Part shown: positions 1 through 6,112 of the stretch, piece by piece
How the letters are laid out: every line of letters starts with the position of its first letter
Position numbering within the stretch: position 1 is the stretch's first letter
DNA from: an uncultured Candidatus Berkelbacteria bacterium
GTDB taxonomy: Bacteria; Patescibacteriota; UBA1384; CAILIB01
Length of the DNA: 12,520 bases
Direction of reading: 5' to 3'
Assembly: GCA_937895715.1 (NCBI GenBank)
Contig: CALBLZ010000101.1
Coordinates: 1-12,520 of the forward strand
Translations under genes and position numbers: made by a program
Notes under the pieces: model-generated
Database searches by the model: none
What the model saw: only the letters and a program-made list of their open reading frames with translations
Told to the model about the DNA's origin: nothing

Positions 1-1
1 A

Positions 2-226
2 GCGGCTAAAACTGGGAGAGTTGTCACTGCCGAAGACCACCAAATTACAGGGGGGCTGGGTAGTGCTTTGGCTGAACTGTTTGCTGAGAACGTGCCCACT
101 CCCATGGCTCGCATCGGTATGTCTGATCACTTTGGTGAGTCAGGTAGTGCGGCAGAGCTTTATGCTCATTTCAATCTAACTCCTGAGGCAATTGTTGCAG
201 CGGCAAAACGACTTACATACGGATAG
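2..226 (+). CDS. tkt: Transketolase, C-terminal part (5' end outside window)
   Basis: Only the last 74 residues are present; the gene runs in from the left edge. They contain the transketolase third-domain pattern VTAEDHQITGGLGSALAE (residues 8-25 of the fragment), then RIGMSDHFGESGS and a closing helix ending in AAAKRL. Transketolase moves two-carbon ketol units between sugar phosphates in the non-oxidative pentose phosphate pathway, using thiamine diphosphate bound by the missing upstream domains. The fragment cannot show whether this is a full-length enzyme or the separate C-terminal subunit found in archaea and some bacteria. The related DXP synthase C-terminus is less likely because the DHFGESGS segment is transketolase-like. 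The gene ends in TAG, 7 bases before trhO, so the two are probably co-transcribed. Family call is sure; exact architecture is not. Confidence 0.85.
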   Translation, partial: AAKTGRVVTAEDHQITGGLGSALAELFAENVPTPMARIGMSDHFGESGSAAELYAHFNLTPEAIVAAAKRLTYG

Positions 227-233
227 CTCTGAT

Positions 234-1115
234 ATGGCCAACCACCAAGTACTCTTGTACTACAAGTATGTTCACATTGATGACCCACAAGCCCTGCTGC
301 AAGAGCAGCGGTTGCTTTGTACTGAGTTAAACCTTACCGGTCGGCTCATTATTGCGCATGAGGGGATCAATGGAACGCTTGAAGGAACAACTGAAAATAC
401 CGAAAAGTACGTTACAAATCTTCTTGCTGATCCCCGCTTCACAGACACTCACATGAAACGAAGTCCGGGAACAGGATCATCATTCCCAAGGCTCTCAATT
501 AAGGTTAGAAACGAAATTGTGAGTGGCCATCTTGGCGAAAAGGATATTAACCCAGCAACGTTTACCGCCCCACACATAGAGGCAGAGGAGCTTCATAGCT
601 GGGTGCATTCGGGGAAGGAGTTTTACATCGTCGACATGCGCAACGATTACGAGCATGTAGTCGGCCATTTTGCTAACTCCATACTCCCGCCACTTACCAA
701 CTTCCGTGACCTGCCTGCAATCCTGCCGTCACTTGAGCATCTTAAAGACAAAACTGTGGTAACGGTCTGCACCGGTGGAGTCCGATGCGAGAAAGCTTCT
801 GGTTTCCTCCTGTCATCTGGGTTCAAAGAGGTGTACCAGCTTTCTGGTGGCATAGTGACATACATGGAAAAGTATCCAAACGAAGATTTTCACGGACAAC
901 TCTATGTTTTTGATGGGCGTGTGACCATGGGATTTAACTTACAAGATCCATCACACGTTGTTGTTGGCCGCTGCGAACGCTGTAACGAGCCGTGTGAGCG
1001 TTACATTAATTGTGAAAATTTAGACTGTCATCGCCACTTTATCTGTTGTGAGTCCTGCCAGGCAGCCAGCAGCCCAAGTGTGTGCGGAAAAAACTGCCTT
1101 GCTCCTGTATACTAG
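234..1115 (+). CDS. trhO: tRNA uridine(34) hydroxylase TrhO (rhodanese family, UPF0176)
   Basis: TrhO (E. coli YceA) uses molecular oxygen to make 5-hydroxyuridine at the wobble position of certain tRNAs, in the cytoplasm. The 293-residue protein has the family layout: an N-terminal domain (about 1-105, with YYKYVHIDDP and AHEGINGTLEG), a rhodanese domain (about 115-215, with VDMRNDYEHVVGHF) and the active loop CTGGVRCEKAS, where Cys179 is the expected catalytic cysteine. GQLYVFDGRVTMGF follows, then a cysteine-rich tail (C247, C250, C254, C260, C265, C271, C272, C275, C284, C288) that probably binds metal. I chose ATG 234 because the family's MxxxxVLLYYKY start follows directly. A TTG at 192 would overlap the transketolase and add residues with no family match. 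No clear Shine-Dalgarno sequence precedes it, so coupling to the upstream gene is likely. Confidence 0.92.
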   Translation: MANHQVLLYYKYVHIDDPQALLQEQRLLCTELNLTGRLIIAHEGINGTLEGTTENTEKYVTNLLADPRFTDTHMKRSPGTGSSFPRLSIKVRNEIVSGHLGEKDINPATFTAPHIEAEELHSWVHSGKEFYIVDMRNDYEHVVGHFANSILPPLTNFRDLPAILPSLEHLKDKTVVTVCTGGVRCEKASGFLLSSGFKEVYQLSGGIVTYMEKYPNEDFHGQLYVFDGRVTMGFNLQDPSHVVVGRCERCNEPCERYINCENLDCHRHFICCESCQAASSPSVCGKNCLAPVY

Positions 1116-1132
1116 GTAGGAAGTTTCCTACC
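1115..1132 (+). promoter_or_regulatory. Hairpin containing the ribosome binding site of the sugar kinase gene
   Basis: The sequence GGTAGGAA-GT-TTCCTACC is a perfect inverted repeat: 8 bp, or more realistically 7 bp with an AGTT loop. It contains the only Shine-Dalgarno candidate (AGGAAG, 1118-1123) for the kinase start at 1134. Its first base is the last base of the trhO stop codon. In RNA it could hide the ribosome binding site unless a ribosome finishing trhO opens it. The repeat is seen directly; the translational-coupling role is inference. No T-run follows, so it is not a good terminator. Confidence 0.6.
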
Positions 1133-1133
1133 C

Positions 1134-2129
1134 ATGTACGACGCAATAGTTCTCGGTGATTCTTGTCAGGATGTATTCCTGCAAATTGGCGAAGACGACG
1201 CCAAAGTTGTTTGTGAACTCAAAAAAGAAGAGTGTGTCATTTCTTTCAATTTCGCTGACAAGATACCCGTTACTGCCAAGTTTGATGCGGTAGGCGGAAA
1301 TGCTGCAAATGCCGCAGTATCTCTGGCGCGCCTTGGTCTGCACACAGCCTTGTACACCCACATTGGTACTGACCGCACCGGAGACCGCGTTTCGGGGGAA
1401 CTACAAGAAAACGGAATAGCTCTGGAGTATGTCGTTCGTGAAGAAGGTGAGCGAACCAATTACAATACCGTGCTGAGTTATGACGGTGAGCGCACCATTT
1501 TTGCTTTTCACCATCACCGCCAGTACCAACTACCCGCTCTCGCCCCGGCCAAATGGCTGTATGTAACGTCGATGAAAGACGGGTTTGAATCAATTATCCC
1601 GTCGATTATCGACTACGCCGCAGCAAACAACGCCAAGCTGGTATATCAACCTGGATCTCTCCAACTTCGCCTTGGGTTAGATGTAAGTCGCCCTCTACTA
1701 AAAAGGACCTACATGGTCGTTATGAACAAAGAAGAGGCAGAGCACTTTTTAGGAATCTCGAGCGATGGACATGACGAGCGAGATCTCATGAAGCGCCTAC
1801 TTGCCGGGTTACGAGAGTTGGGACCAGAAGTGGCGATTGTTACCGATGGTGGAAACGGTAGCTATGCAGCTGACTCTTCTGGCGCAGTGCACCTTCCTGT
1901 TATTGATCACATTCTACGAGTTGACACTACGGGTGCAGGAGATGCCTACACCTCTGCTAGTGCTGCCGCTCTGGCACAAGGCCTGCCTTTGGCAGAAGCG
2001 TTGCGTTGGGGGCAAATGCAGGCAGCTTCGGTGGTGCAGCATGTAGGAGCGCAAGCCGGGCTACTGCATACGAGCGAGCTCGAGCTGTGGCTACGTGATC
2101 ACCCAGAAATTCACACACAAACCTTGTAA
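1134..2129 (+). CDS. PfkB/ribokinase-family carbohydrate kinase
   Basis: An ATP-dependent kinase of the ribokinase superfamily, 331 residues, cytosolic. It shows both PfkB signatures: GGNAANAAVSLARLG (54-68) and DTTGAGDAYTSA (264-275), in which Asp270 is the expected catalytic base and GAGD forms the anion hole. NKEEAE (198-203) matches the NxxE metal motif, and VTDGGNGSYA (237-246) the nucleotide-binding segment. The sugar cannot be fixed from sequence. Ribokinase, a phosphofructokinase-like enzyme, a ketodeoxysugar kinase or a nucleoside kinase are all possible. Its position between transketolase and lactate dehydrogenase points to central sugar-phosphate metabolism. It starts 18 bases after trhO, with AGGAAG held inside a hairpin. 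The N-terminus has an extra stretch (residues 18-48) before signature 1, probably the lid strands. Confidence 0.88.
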   Translation: MYDAIVLGDSCQDVFLQIGEDDAKVVCELKKEECVISFNFADKIPVTAKFDAVGGNAANAAVSLARLGLHTALYTHIGTDRTGDRVSGELQENGIALEYVVREEGERTNYNTVLSYDGERTIFAFHHHRQYQLPALAPAKWLYVTSMKDGFESIIPSIIDYAAANNAKLVYQPGSLQLRLGLDVSRPLLKRTYMVVMNKEEAEHFLGISSDGHDERDLMKRLLAGLRELGPEVAIVTDGGNGSYAADSSGAVHLPVIDHILRVDTTGAGDAYTSASAAALAQGLPLAEALRWGQMQAASVVQHVGAQAGLLHTSELELWLRDHPEIHTQTL

Positions 2130-2136
2130 TTAGTTC

Positions 2137-2144
2137 AAAGGAGG
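2137..2144 (+). promoter_or_regulatory. Strong Shine-Dalgarno sequence of ldh
   Basis: AAAGGAGG, essentially the full anti-16S consensus, lies 4 bases before ATG 2149. It is the strongest ribosome binding site in the window and suggests that lactate dehydrogenase is translated more heavily than its operon neighbours. Confidence 0.8.
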
Positions 2145-2148
2145 CACT

Positions 2149-3081
2149 ATGAAAGTTACTGTTGTTGGGGCGGGGATGGTTGGTTCAACCTTTGCCTACC
2201 GGCTGGTTGTTTCAGGTATGGCGAGTGAAATTGTCCTGATTGACGTAAATGCGGACCGTGCGGTTGGTGAGGCTATGGATATGAGCCATGCTGCGTCCAT
2301 TGAGTACCCAACTCAGATTCGGCAAGGTGACTATTCAGATTCGGCAGATAGCGATTTCATTGTGATTACCGCAGGACTCAGCAACCTTAAGGACGGAACG
2401 CGCTTAGATTTAGCACAAAAGAATGCCGAGATTTTTAAAGACATTGTACCCAAGCTGGTACAATACTCGCCAAATGCATTCTACCTGGTTGTGAGCAACC
2501 CGGCAGACGTCATGGCCTACGCGACCTACAAGTACTCCGGCCTCGACCCACGGCGGATTATCGGAAGTGGCACAGTGCTCGACTCTGCTCGACTACGTGC
2601 GCTCCTAAGCCATAAGATCGGCGTATCTGCCACACAGATCTCAGCCTACTCACTCGGTGAACACGGCGACAGTCAGGTGCCTATATATAGCAGAGTGTCC
2701 GTTCGTGGCATTGAACTTGAAAGTTTCCTTCGACAAAAGGGTATGAGCTTCAGCGACGAGGAAAAAGCGCAGATGACTGAGAATGTTCGTACAGCTGCCT
2801 ACCAAATCATCGCTAAAAAGATGGCTACCTACTACGGTATTGGCTCATCGTTGCTGCGCATTATGCGAGCAATTTCACGAAATGAAAATGTGATTCTTCC
2901 GATCTCCACTTTGGCGAAAGGAGATTACGATATTAATGACGTCTACTTGGCGCTTCCTACGCTAGTGAATCATGAAGGGGCTGGACAGGTTTTTGACCTC
3001 TCTCTGAGTCAGGGTGAGTACCAAGAGCTACTGAAAAGCGCGGCAACACTCAAAGAATACGTCCAGTCACTCCCAGATTAG
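2149..3081 (+). CDS. ldh: L-lactate dehydrogenase (NAD-dependent, LDH/MDH family)
   Basis: Reduces pyruvate to L-lactate with NADH, regenerating NAD+ for fermentation. The 310-residue length is normal for the family. Visible features: Rossmann loop GAGMVG (7-12); Asp32, favouring NAD over NADP; SNPAD (116-120); catalytic pair Asp145 and Arg148 in LDSARLR; proton-relay His172 in GEHGDS; and Thr227 at the LDH-type TYYGIG site. Arg85 matches the mobile-loop arginine. Oddities: the substrate-specificity position, usually Gln in LDH and Arg in malate dehydrogenase, appears to be Asn79 in TAGLSNLKDGTR. The FBP-site histidine of allosteric bacterial LDHs appears to be Ser165, so activation by fructose bisphosphate is doubtful. 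The gene is 19 bases after the kinase, with a strong Shine-Dalgarno site, and is probably the last gene of this operon. Malate or another 2-oxoacid remains possible. Confidence 0.87.
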   Translation: MKVTVVGAGMVGSTFAYRLVVSGMASEIVLIDVNADRAVGEAMDMSHAASIEYPTQIRQGDYSDSADSDFIVITAGLSNLKDGTRLDLAQKNAEIFKDIVPKLVQYSPNAFYLVVSNPADVMAYATYKYSGLDPRRIIGSGTVLDSARLRALLSHKIGVSATQISAYSLGEHGDSQVPIYSRVSVRGIELESFLRQKGMSFSDEEKAQMTENVRTAAYQIIAKKMATYYGIGSSLLRIMRAISRNENVILPISTLAKGDYDINDVYLALPTLVNHEGAGQVFDLSLSQGEYQELLKSAATLKEYVQSLPD

Positions 3082-3095
3082 TAGTGTTGAGAAAA

Positions 3096-3110
3096 TGGCT
3101 CTAAAAGCCA
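3096..3110 (+). terminator. Weak hairpin after ldh
   Basis: TGGCT-CTAAA-AGCCA forms a 5-bp stem with a 5-base loop, 14 bases after the ldh stop. No T-run follows, so a classical intrinsic terminator is unlikely. It may protect the 3' end or help a weak stop. Confidence 0.25.
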
Positions 3111-3111
3111 C

Positions 3112-3123
3112 TAATGCGCATTA
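3112..3123. promoter_or_regulatory. 12-bp perfect palindrome upstream of a promoter, candidate operator
   Basis: TAATGCGCATTA is a perfect 12-bp palindrome ending 27 bases before the -35 box at 3151. A site of this size and position could bind a dimeric regulator acting on the small-protein promoter. The palindrome is seen directly; a regulator is inferred. Confidence 0.4.
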
Positions 3124-3150
3124 CCAACCTGAAAAAAATTGGCTAATCTG

Positions 3151-3179
3151 TTGACAGGTTACACTTGGTTTCGTAATAC
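3151..3179 (+). promoter_or_regulatory. Sigma-70-type promoter of the 67-residue protein gene
   Basis: A perfect TTGACA (3151-3156) is followed, 17 bases on, by TAATAC (3174-3179), a moderate -10 box. Transcription would begin near 3186, leaving a leader of about 45 bases with a small hairpin, TCACC-TTAC-GGTGA (3204-3217), just ahead of the Shine-Dalgarno sequence GGAG (3222-3225). Confidence 0.6.
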
Positions 3180-3230
3180 TGATCTCAAGTTTATTAGTAG
3201 TGCTCACCTTACGGTGATTAAGGAGTTGCA

Positions 3231-3434
3231 ATGGCATACTCACAGAAGAATTCAAAGGGACAGGAATACTTCCTGCATTCCAAGGCTGTTACTCTTAAGG
3301 GTGGTCGTGTGCAGACCATCTACTACTTCGCCCGCAAGGTCGATGCAGCATCCGGTTTGGACGCAGTTCCAGCTGGCATGATGGTTTCTGAGAACGCACG
3401 CACCGGTCTCCTCCTTCTCAAGAAGGCAGCCTAA
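3231..3434 (+). CDS. Small basic conserved protein of unknown function (67 aa)
   Basis: I do not recognise a named family. The 67-residue product is basic (about ten Lys/Arg against four Asp/Glu) and has no signal peptide or membrane segment. It starts with a Gln/Lys-rich stretch and HSKAVTLKGGRVQTIYYFARK (residues 16-36), predicted as beta strands. It ends with LDAVPAGMMVSENARTGLLLLKK (43-65). From memory, the pattern YYFxRK...LDAVPxGxxVxENxRTG occurs in small hypothetical proteins of candidate-phylum and some other bacteria; I cannot verify this here. The start is fixed by TAAGGAG (3219-3225), 5 bases before ATG. It has its own promoter, leader and terminator, so it is made independently of both flanking operons and probably strongly. 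A nucleic-acid- or ribosome-associated role is a guess from charge alone. Confidence 0.82.
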   Translation: MAYSQKNSKGQEYFLHSKAVTLKGGRVQTIYYFARKVDAASGLDAVPAGMMVSENARTGLLLLKKAA

Positions 3435-3455
3435 GACTGTTCTAGGTGCAGAGAG

Positions 3456-3477
3456 AGCTCCCGTAAGGGAGCTTTTT
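3456..3477 (+). terminator. Intrinsic terminator after the 67-aa gene
   Basis: AGCTCCC-GTAA-GGGAGCT is a 7-bp GC-rich stem capped by a GNRA-type tetraloop and followed by TTTTT (3473-3477). It lies 21 bases after the stop codon. This is a textbook Rho-independent terminator and closes the single-gene unit. Confidence 0.9.
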
Positions 3478-3493
3478 CGTACCCTGATGTATC

Positions 3494-3502
3494 TGCTAGG
3501 AT
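3494..3502 (+). promoter_or_regulatory. Extended -10 promoter for the envelope glycan operon
   Basis: TGCTAGGAT (TG at 3494-3495, hexamer TAGGAT at 3497-3502) resembles an extended -10 element. No good -35 is seen, because that position falls in the preceding terminator's T-run. Only 10 bases separate the hexamer from ATG 3513, so the transcript would have a leader of about 3 bases or none. Confidence 0.45.
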
Positions 3503-3512
3503 AGATGTACTA

Positions 3513-4982
3513 ATGAAACGTTCCGAGATCTTTTTCTCCATCATTCTCGTCCCACTCGATTTCTTGATGCTGCTTGCTGGGTTCTCTTTGGCGTACTACC
3601 TACGCAATAGCGGCTTTGTTATCACACCTGACCTTGGCACAGACCTCGGATCTGTCGTGAATTACGGTATAAACGGTCAGATCTTGCCATATGAAAATTA
3701 CCTGCGCTATATCAGCTACATTGTTCCGGTAATGTTGGGTATCTTTGGGCTAACCGGGCTCTACGCAATGCGCGGTAAGCTTCCTTGGGGTAATCGTATA
3801 CTGCGGATATTCATAGGGGTTTCAGTTGGACTCTTCTTTATTCTTCTGTTGTTCTTGCTCCGCAACGATTTCTTCCTACCACGCTCAACGGTGCTCTACG
3901 CATGGATATTCTGCACACTCTTTGTGATTGCTGGCAGACTTGCAGTATGGGGTCTACAGGCCATTCTGCGTCGATTTAACATTGGTGTAATACGCCTCGC
4001 AGTAGTGGGAGACCTACGAAACCTTTCACGCATTCTAAAGAGCCTACGTTCAACGCCTCACTCACTCTATCGCATTGAGCAGCAGTACAAATCTCTCGAT
4101 GTAGACGAGATTATTCGTCAGCTCGATGCTGACAACCTCGACGAGCTTTTGATAATTAACGAGCGATATAACGTTGAAGAGCTCATTAAGCTCCGTAACC
4201 ACTGTATCGAGCATCAGGTTGGCTTTAGTTTTGTTCCATCGCTCTTTACTGAGCTGCAGAGTAGTTTTGTCATACGTACTGAAATGGGCCTGCCCGCAGT
4301 CGAAGTTCAGCCAACTCCACTCGATGGTTGGGGGAGGGTGGTAAAGCGAATTTTCGATATTTTCGGGAGCATTTTCTTTATCATTCTGTTTTCGCCAATT
4401 TTTCTCATAATAATGGTCTGGATGAAACTGGCAGACCCAGGCCCGATGATTTACACAAACGAGCGCTTGGGAAAGGATATGCAGCCGATTAGGGTCTGGA
4501 AGTTTCGCTCAATGAAGGTTGAGTACTGCGATGGGCCTGGCTACTCCGGCGCTGCACGTTTCCAGAAGTATCTCGACACGCATCCTGATGCCGCAAAGGA
4601 GTGGAAAGAGATGAGTAAACTCAAGAATGACCCCCGAATTACGGCCATTGGTAAGGTGCTACGCAAAACAAGTCTTGATGAACTTCCGCAGTTCTTCAAC
4701 GTGTTACTTGGCACGCTAAGTCTGGTGGGTCCACGTCCAATTTACCGGAACGAGCTTAACGACGAAGTTGCAAAGTTTGGCGAGGCAGCCCGAATTCTCT
4801 TCACCGTAAAACCGGGTCTTACCGGGCTCTGGCAAGTGAGTGGCCGCAATCAGCTGAGCTTTGCGCAACGTATTACGCTAGATGTGTACTACATCGAAAA
4901 CTGGAACCTGCTAAACGATCTGTGGATCATTCTGCGCACGGTTAAGGTGTTCATCCCGACTAGTAAAACTGAGGCATTCTAA
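3513..4982 (+). CDS. Polyprenyl-phosphate glycosyl-1-phosphate transferase (WbaP/CpsE-like sugar transferase)
   Basis: Starts glycan assembly by moving a sugar-1-phosphate from a nucleotide sugar onto undecaprenyl phosphate at the inner face of the membrane. The 489-residue protein has four N-terminal membrane segments (about 8-30, 67-84, 97-116, 126-147) and a cytoplasmic linker domain (about 160-265). A membrane hairpin or helix follows at 280-305, then the catalytic domain. Family motifs are intact: KRIFDIFGS (278-286), NERLGKD (316-322), WKFRSM (329-334), DPRIT (373-377), the catalytic Asp389-Glu390 pair in SLDELPQFFNVLLG, SLVGPRP (403-409) and GLTGLWQVSGR (435-445). The donor sugar cannot be read from sequence. 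It opens a three-gene operon; its stop overlaps the next start as TAATG. No Shine-Dalgarno sequence is present, consistent with a leaderless or nearly leaderless mRNA. Confidence 0.92.
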   Translation: MKRSEIFFSIILVPLDFLMLLAGFSLAYYLRNSGFVITPDLGTDLGSVVNYGINGQILPYENYLRYISYIVPVMLGIFGLTGLYAMRGKLPWGNRILRIFIGVSVGLFFILLLFLLRNDFFLPRSTVLYAWIFCTLFVIAGRLAVWGLQAILRRFNIGVIRLAVVGDLRNLSRILKSLRSTPHSLYRIEQQYKSLDVDEIIRQLDADNLDELLIINERYNVEELIKLRNHCIEHQVGFSFVPSLFTELQSSFVIRTEMGLPAVEVQPTPLDGWGRVVKRIFDIFGSIFFIILFSPIFLIIMVWMKLADPGPMIYTNERLGKDMQPIRVWKFRSMKVEYCDGPGYSGAARFQKYLDTHPDAAKEWKEMSKLKNDPRITAIGKVLRKTSLDELPQFFNVLLGTLSLVGPRPIYRNELNDEVAKFGEAARILFTVKPGLTGLWQVSGRNQLSFAQRITLDVYYIENWNLLNDLWIILRTVKVFIPTSKTEAF

Positions 4983-6112
4983 TGGGTAAAGAGCTCAAAG
5001 TTGCCCTAGCGCACGATTTTCTCAACCAGTGGGGTGGCGCTGAGCGTGTTACCCAGCTGTTCCATGAGATTTATCCGCAGGCAGATATTTTTACCACCAC
5101 CTACGATAGTGAGAAGGTCACTGAGTTTGCAGGCAAGAATGTTATCACCAGCTTTATTCAACGACTTCCTCGGGGTAAAACAAACTATAAGTGGTACCTG
5201 GCTCTGATGCCAAAGGCAATCGAATCGCTCGATTTCTCCGGGTATGATCTGGTTCTCTCAGACTCCTCGGGGTTTATGAAGGGAATCCGGGTGCCAAAAA
5301 CCGCGCTTCACGTGTGCTACATGCACACCACTACCCGATACCTCACGGTTGATGCAGATTACTTTCGGTACACAGCGCCAAAGATTACCTGGCCAATAGT
5401 TCCATTCTTGTTTGCCTATCTCAAGCGAAAGGATAAACAGGGCGCACTATCTCCAGACGTAATTATTGCCAACTCGGAGGAAACCAAGCGTCGCATTGAA
5501 ACGTGGTATGAACGCAAAGTGGATGAGGTTATATTTCCACCTGTCGATACGAAACACTTTTACCGTAAGTCATCTGACAAAGTTGAGGACTACTACCTTA
5601 CCGCGTCGCGGTTAGTGCCCTATAAGCGCGTCGATTTAGCAATCCACGCCTGTAACGCTCTCGGAAGGCGACTGATTGTAATGAGTAGTGGACCGGACGA
5701 AGCTGCGCTCAAAGCAATAGCAGGTCCGACCATTGAGTTCACCGGCAAGGTTACTGATGAAGAGATGCGGAAGCTCTTTGCCAACTGTAAGGCAATGATT
5801 TTCCCACCGCTCGAGGATGCCGGCATGACTCCTCTAGAGGCAATGGCCTGCGGACGCCCCGTACTCGCGTACGGAAAGGGTGGTGTTCTAGAGTCGATTA
5901 CTGAGGGGGTAAGCGGATTATTCTTTAAGGAGCAGACACCAGAGGCTATCATAGAGTTGATTACAAAGTTTGAGGCCCACCCGCTCGACTCTGAAAAAGA
6001 GATAGCAGCGATTATGGCAGCTGCTGAAGCATTCAGTGCGCACAACTTTAAGCGGAAGATTCAAACACTAGTGAACCAAGCGCTCACAGCGCGTAACCAT
6101 AAGGGGGAATAA
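4982..6112 (+). CDS. GT4-family glycosyltransferase
   Basis: A retaining, GT-B fold glycosyltransferase, 376 residues, likely on the cytoplasmic face of the membrane. It adds a sugar from a nucleotide donor to the lipid-linked glycan begun by the preceding enzyme. Visible features: acceptor-side loop GGAERV (18-23); HTTTRY (115-120); NSEETKRRI (164-172); PPVDTKHF (186-193); LVPYKRVD (211-218); and the donor-site motif EDAGMTPLEAMACGRP (278-293), where Glu278 and Glu286 are the EX7E pair. GGVLES follows at 300-305. The protein most resembles the mannosyl- or rhamnosyl-type WbaZ/WcaI-like group, but the sugar is not determinable. It has no membrane segment. GAGG at 4971-4974 is a usable Shine-Dalgarno sequence; the start shares one base with the upstream stop (TAATG). 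Confidence 0.9.
   Translation: MGKELKVALAHDFLNQWGGAERVTQLFHEIYPQADIFTTTYDSEKVTEFAGKNVITSFIQRLPRGKTNYKWYLALMPKAIESLDFSGYDLVLSDSSGFMKGIRVPKTALHVCYMHTTTRYLTVDADYFRYTAPKITWPIVPFLFAYLKRKDKQGALSPDVIIANSEETKRRIETWYERKVDEVIFPPVDTKHFYRKSSDKVEDYYLTASRLVPYKRVDLAIHACNALGRRLIVMSSGPDEAALKAIAGPTIEFTGKVTDEEMRKLFANCKAMIFPPLEDAGMTPLEAMACGRPVLAYGKGGVLESITEGVSGLFFKEQTPEAIIELITKFEAHPLDSEKEIAAIMAAAEAFSAHNFKRKIQTLVNQALTARNHKGE

Noticed and set aside
192..233. Upstream TTG start for trhO adding 14 residues
   Set aside because: It overlaps the end of the transketolase gene, has no ribosome binding site, and the added residues do not match the family. ATG 234 gives the family's usual start.
3126..3160. AACCTG...CAGGTT inverted repeat around the -35 box
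   Set aside because: Arms of only 6 bases are separated by 23 bases, which is weak evidence for a binding site.
3077..3202. 10-bp direct repeat ATTAGTAGTG (3077-3086 and 3193-3202) flanking the ldh/small-gene gap
   Set aside because: It is short, one copy includes the ldh stop codon, and there is no element or insertion between the copies. Chance is the simplest reading.
3139..3381. 80-codon plus-strand frame overlapping the 67-aa gene in another frame
   Set aside because: It spans the promoter and leader, has no ribosome binding site, and its product is not protein-like. The 67-aa frame has a strong Shine-Dalgarno sequence and an in-place terminator.
5620..6045. 141-codon minus-strand frame inside the glycosyltransferase
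   Set aside because: The plus strand carries intact GT4 motifs over the same stretch. The antisense product is Ser/Ala/Ile-rich with no domain.
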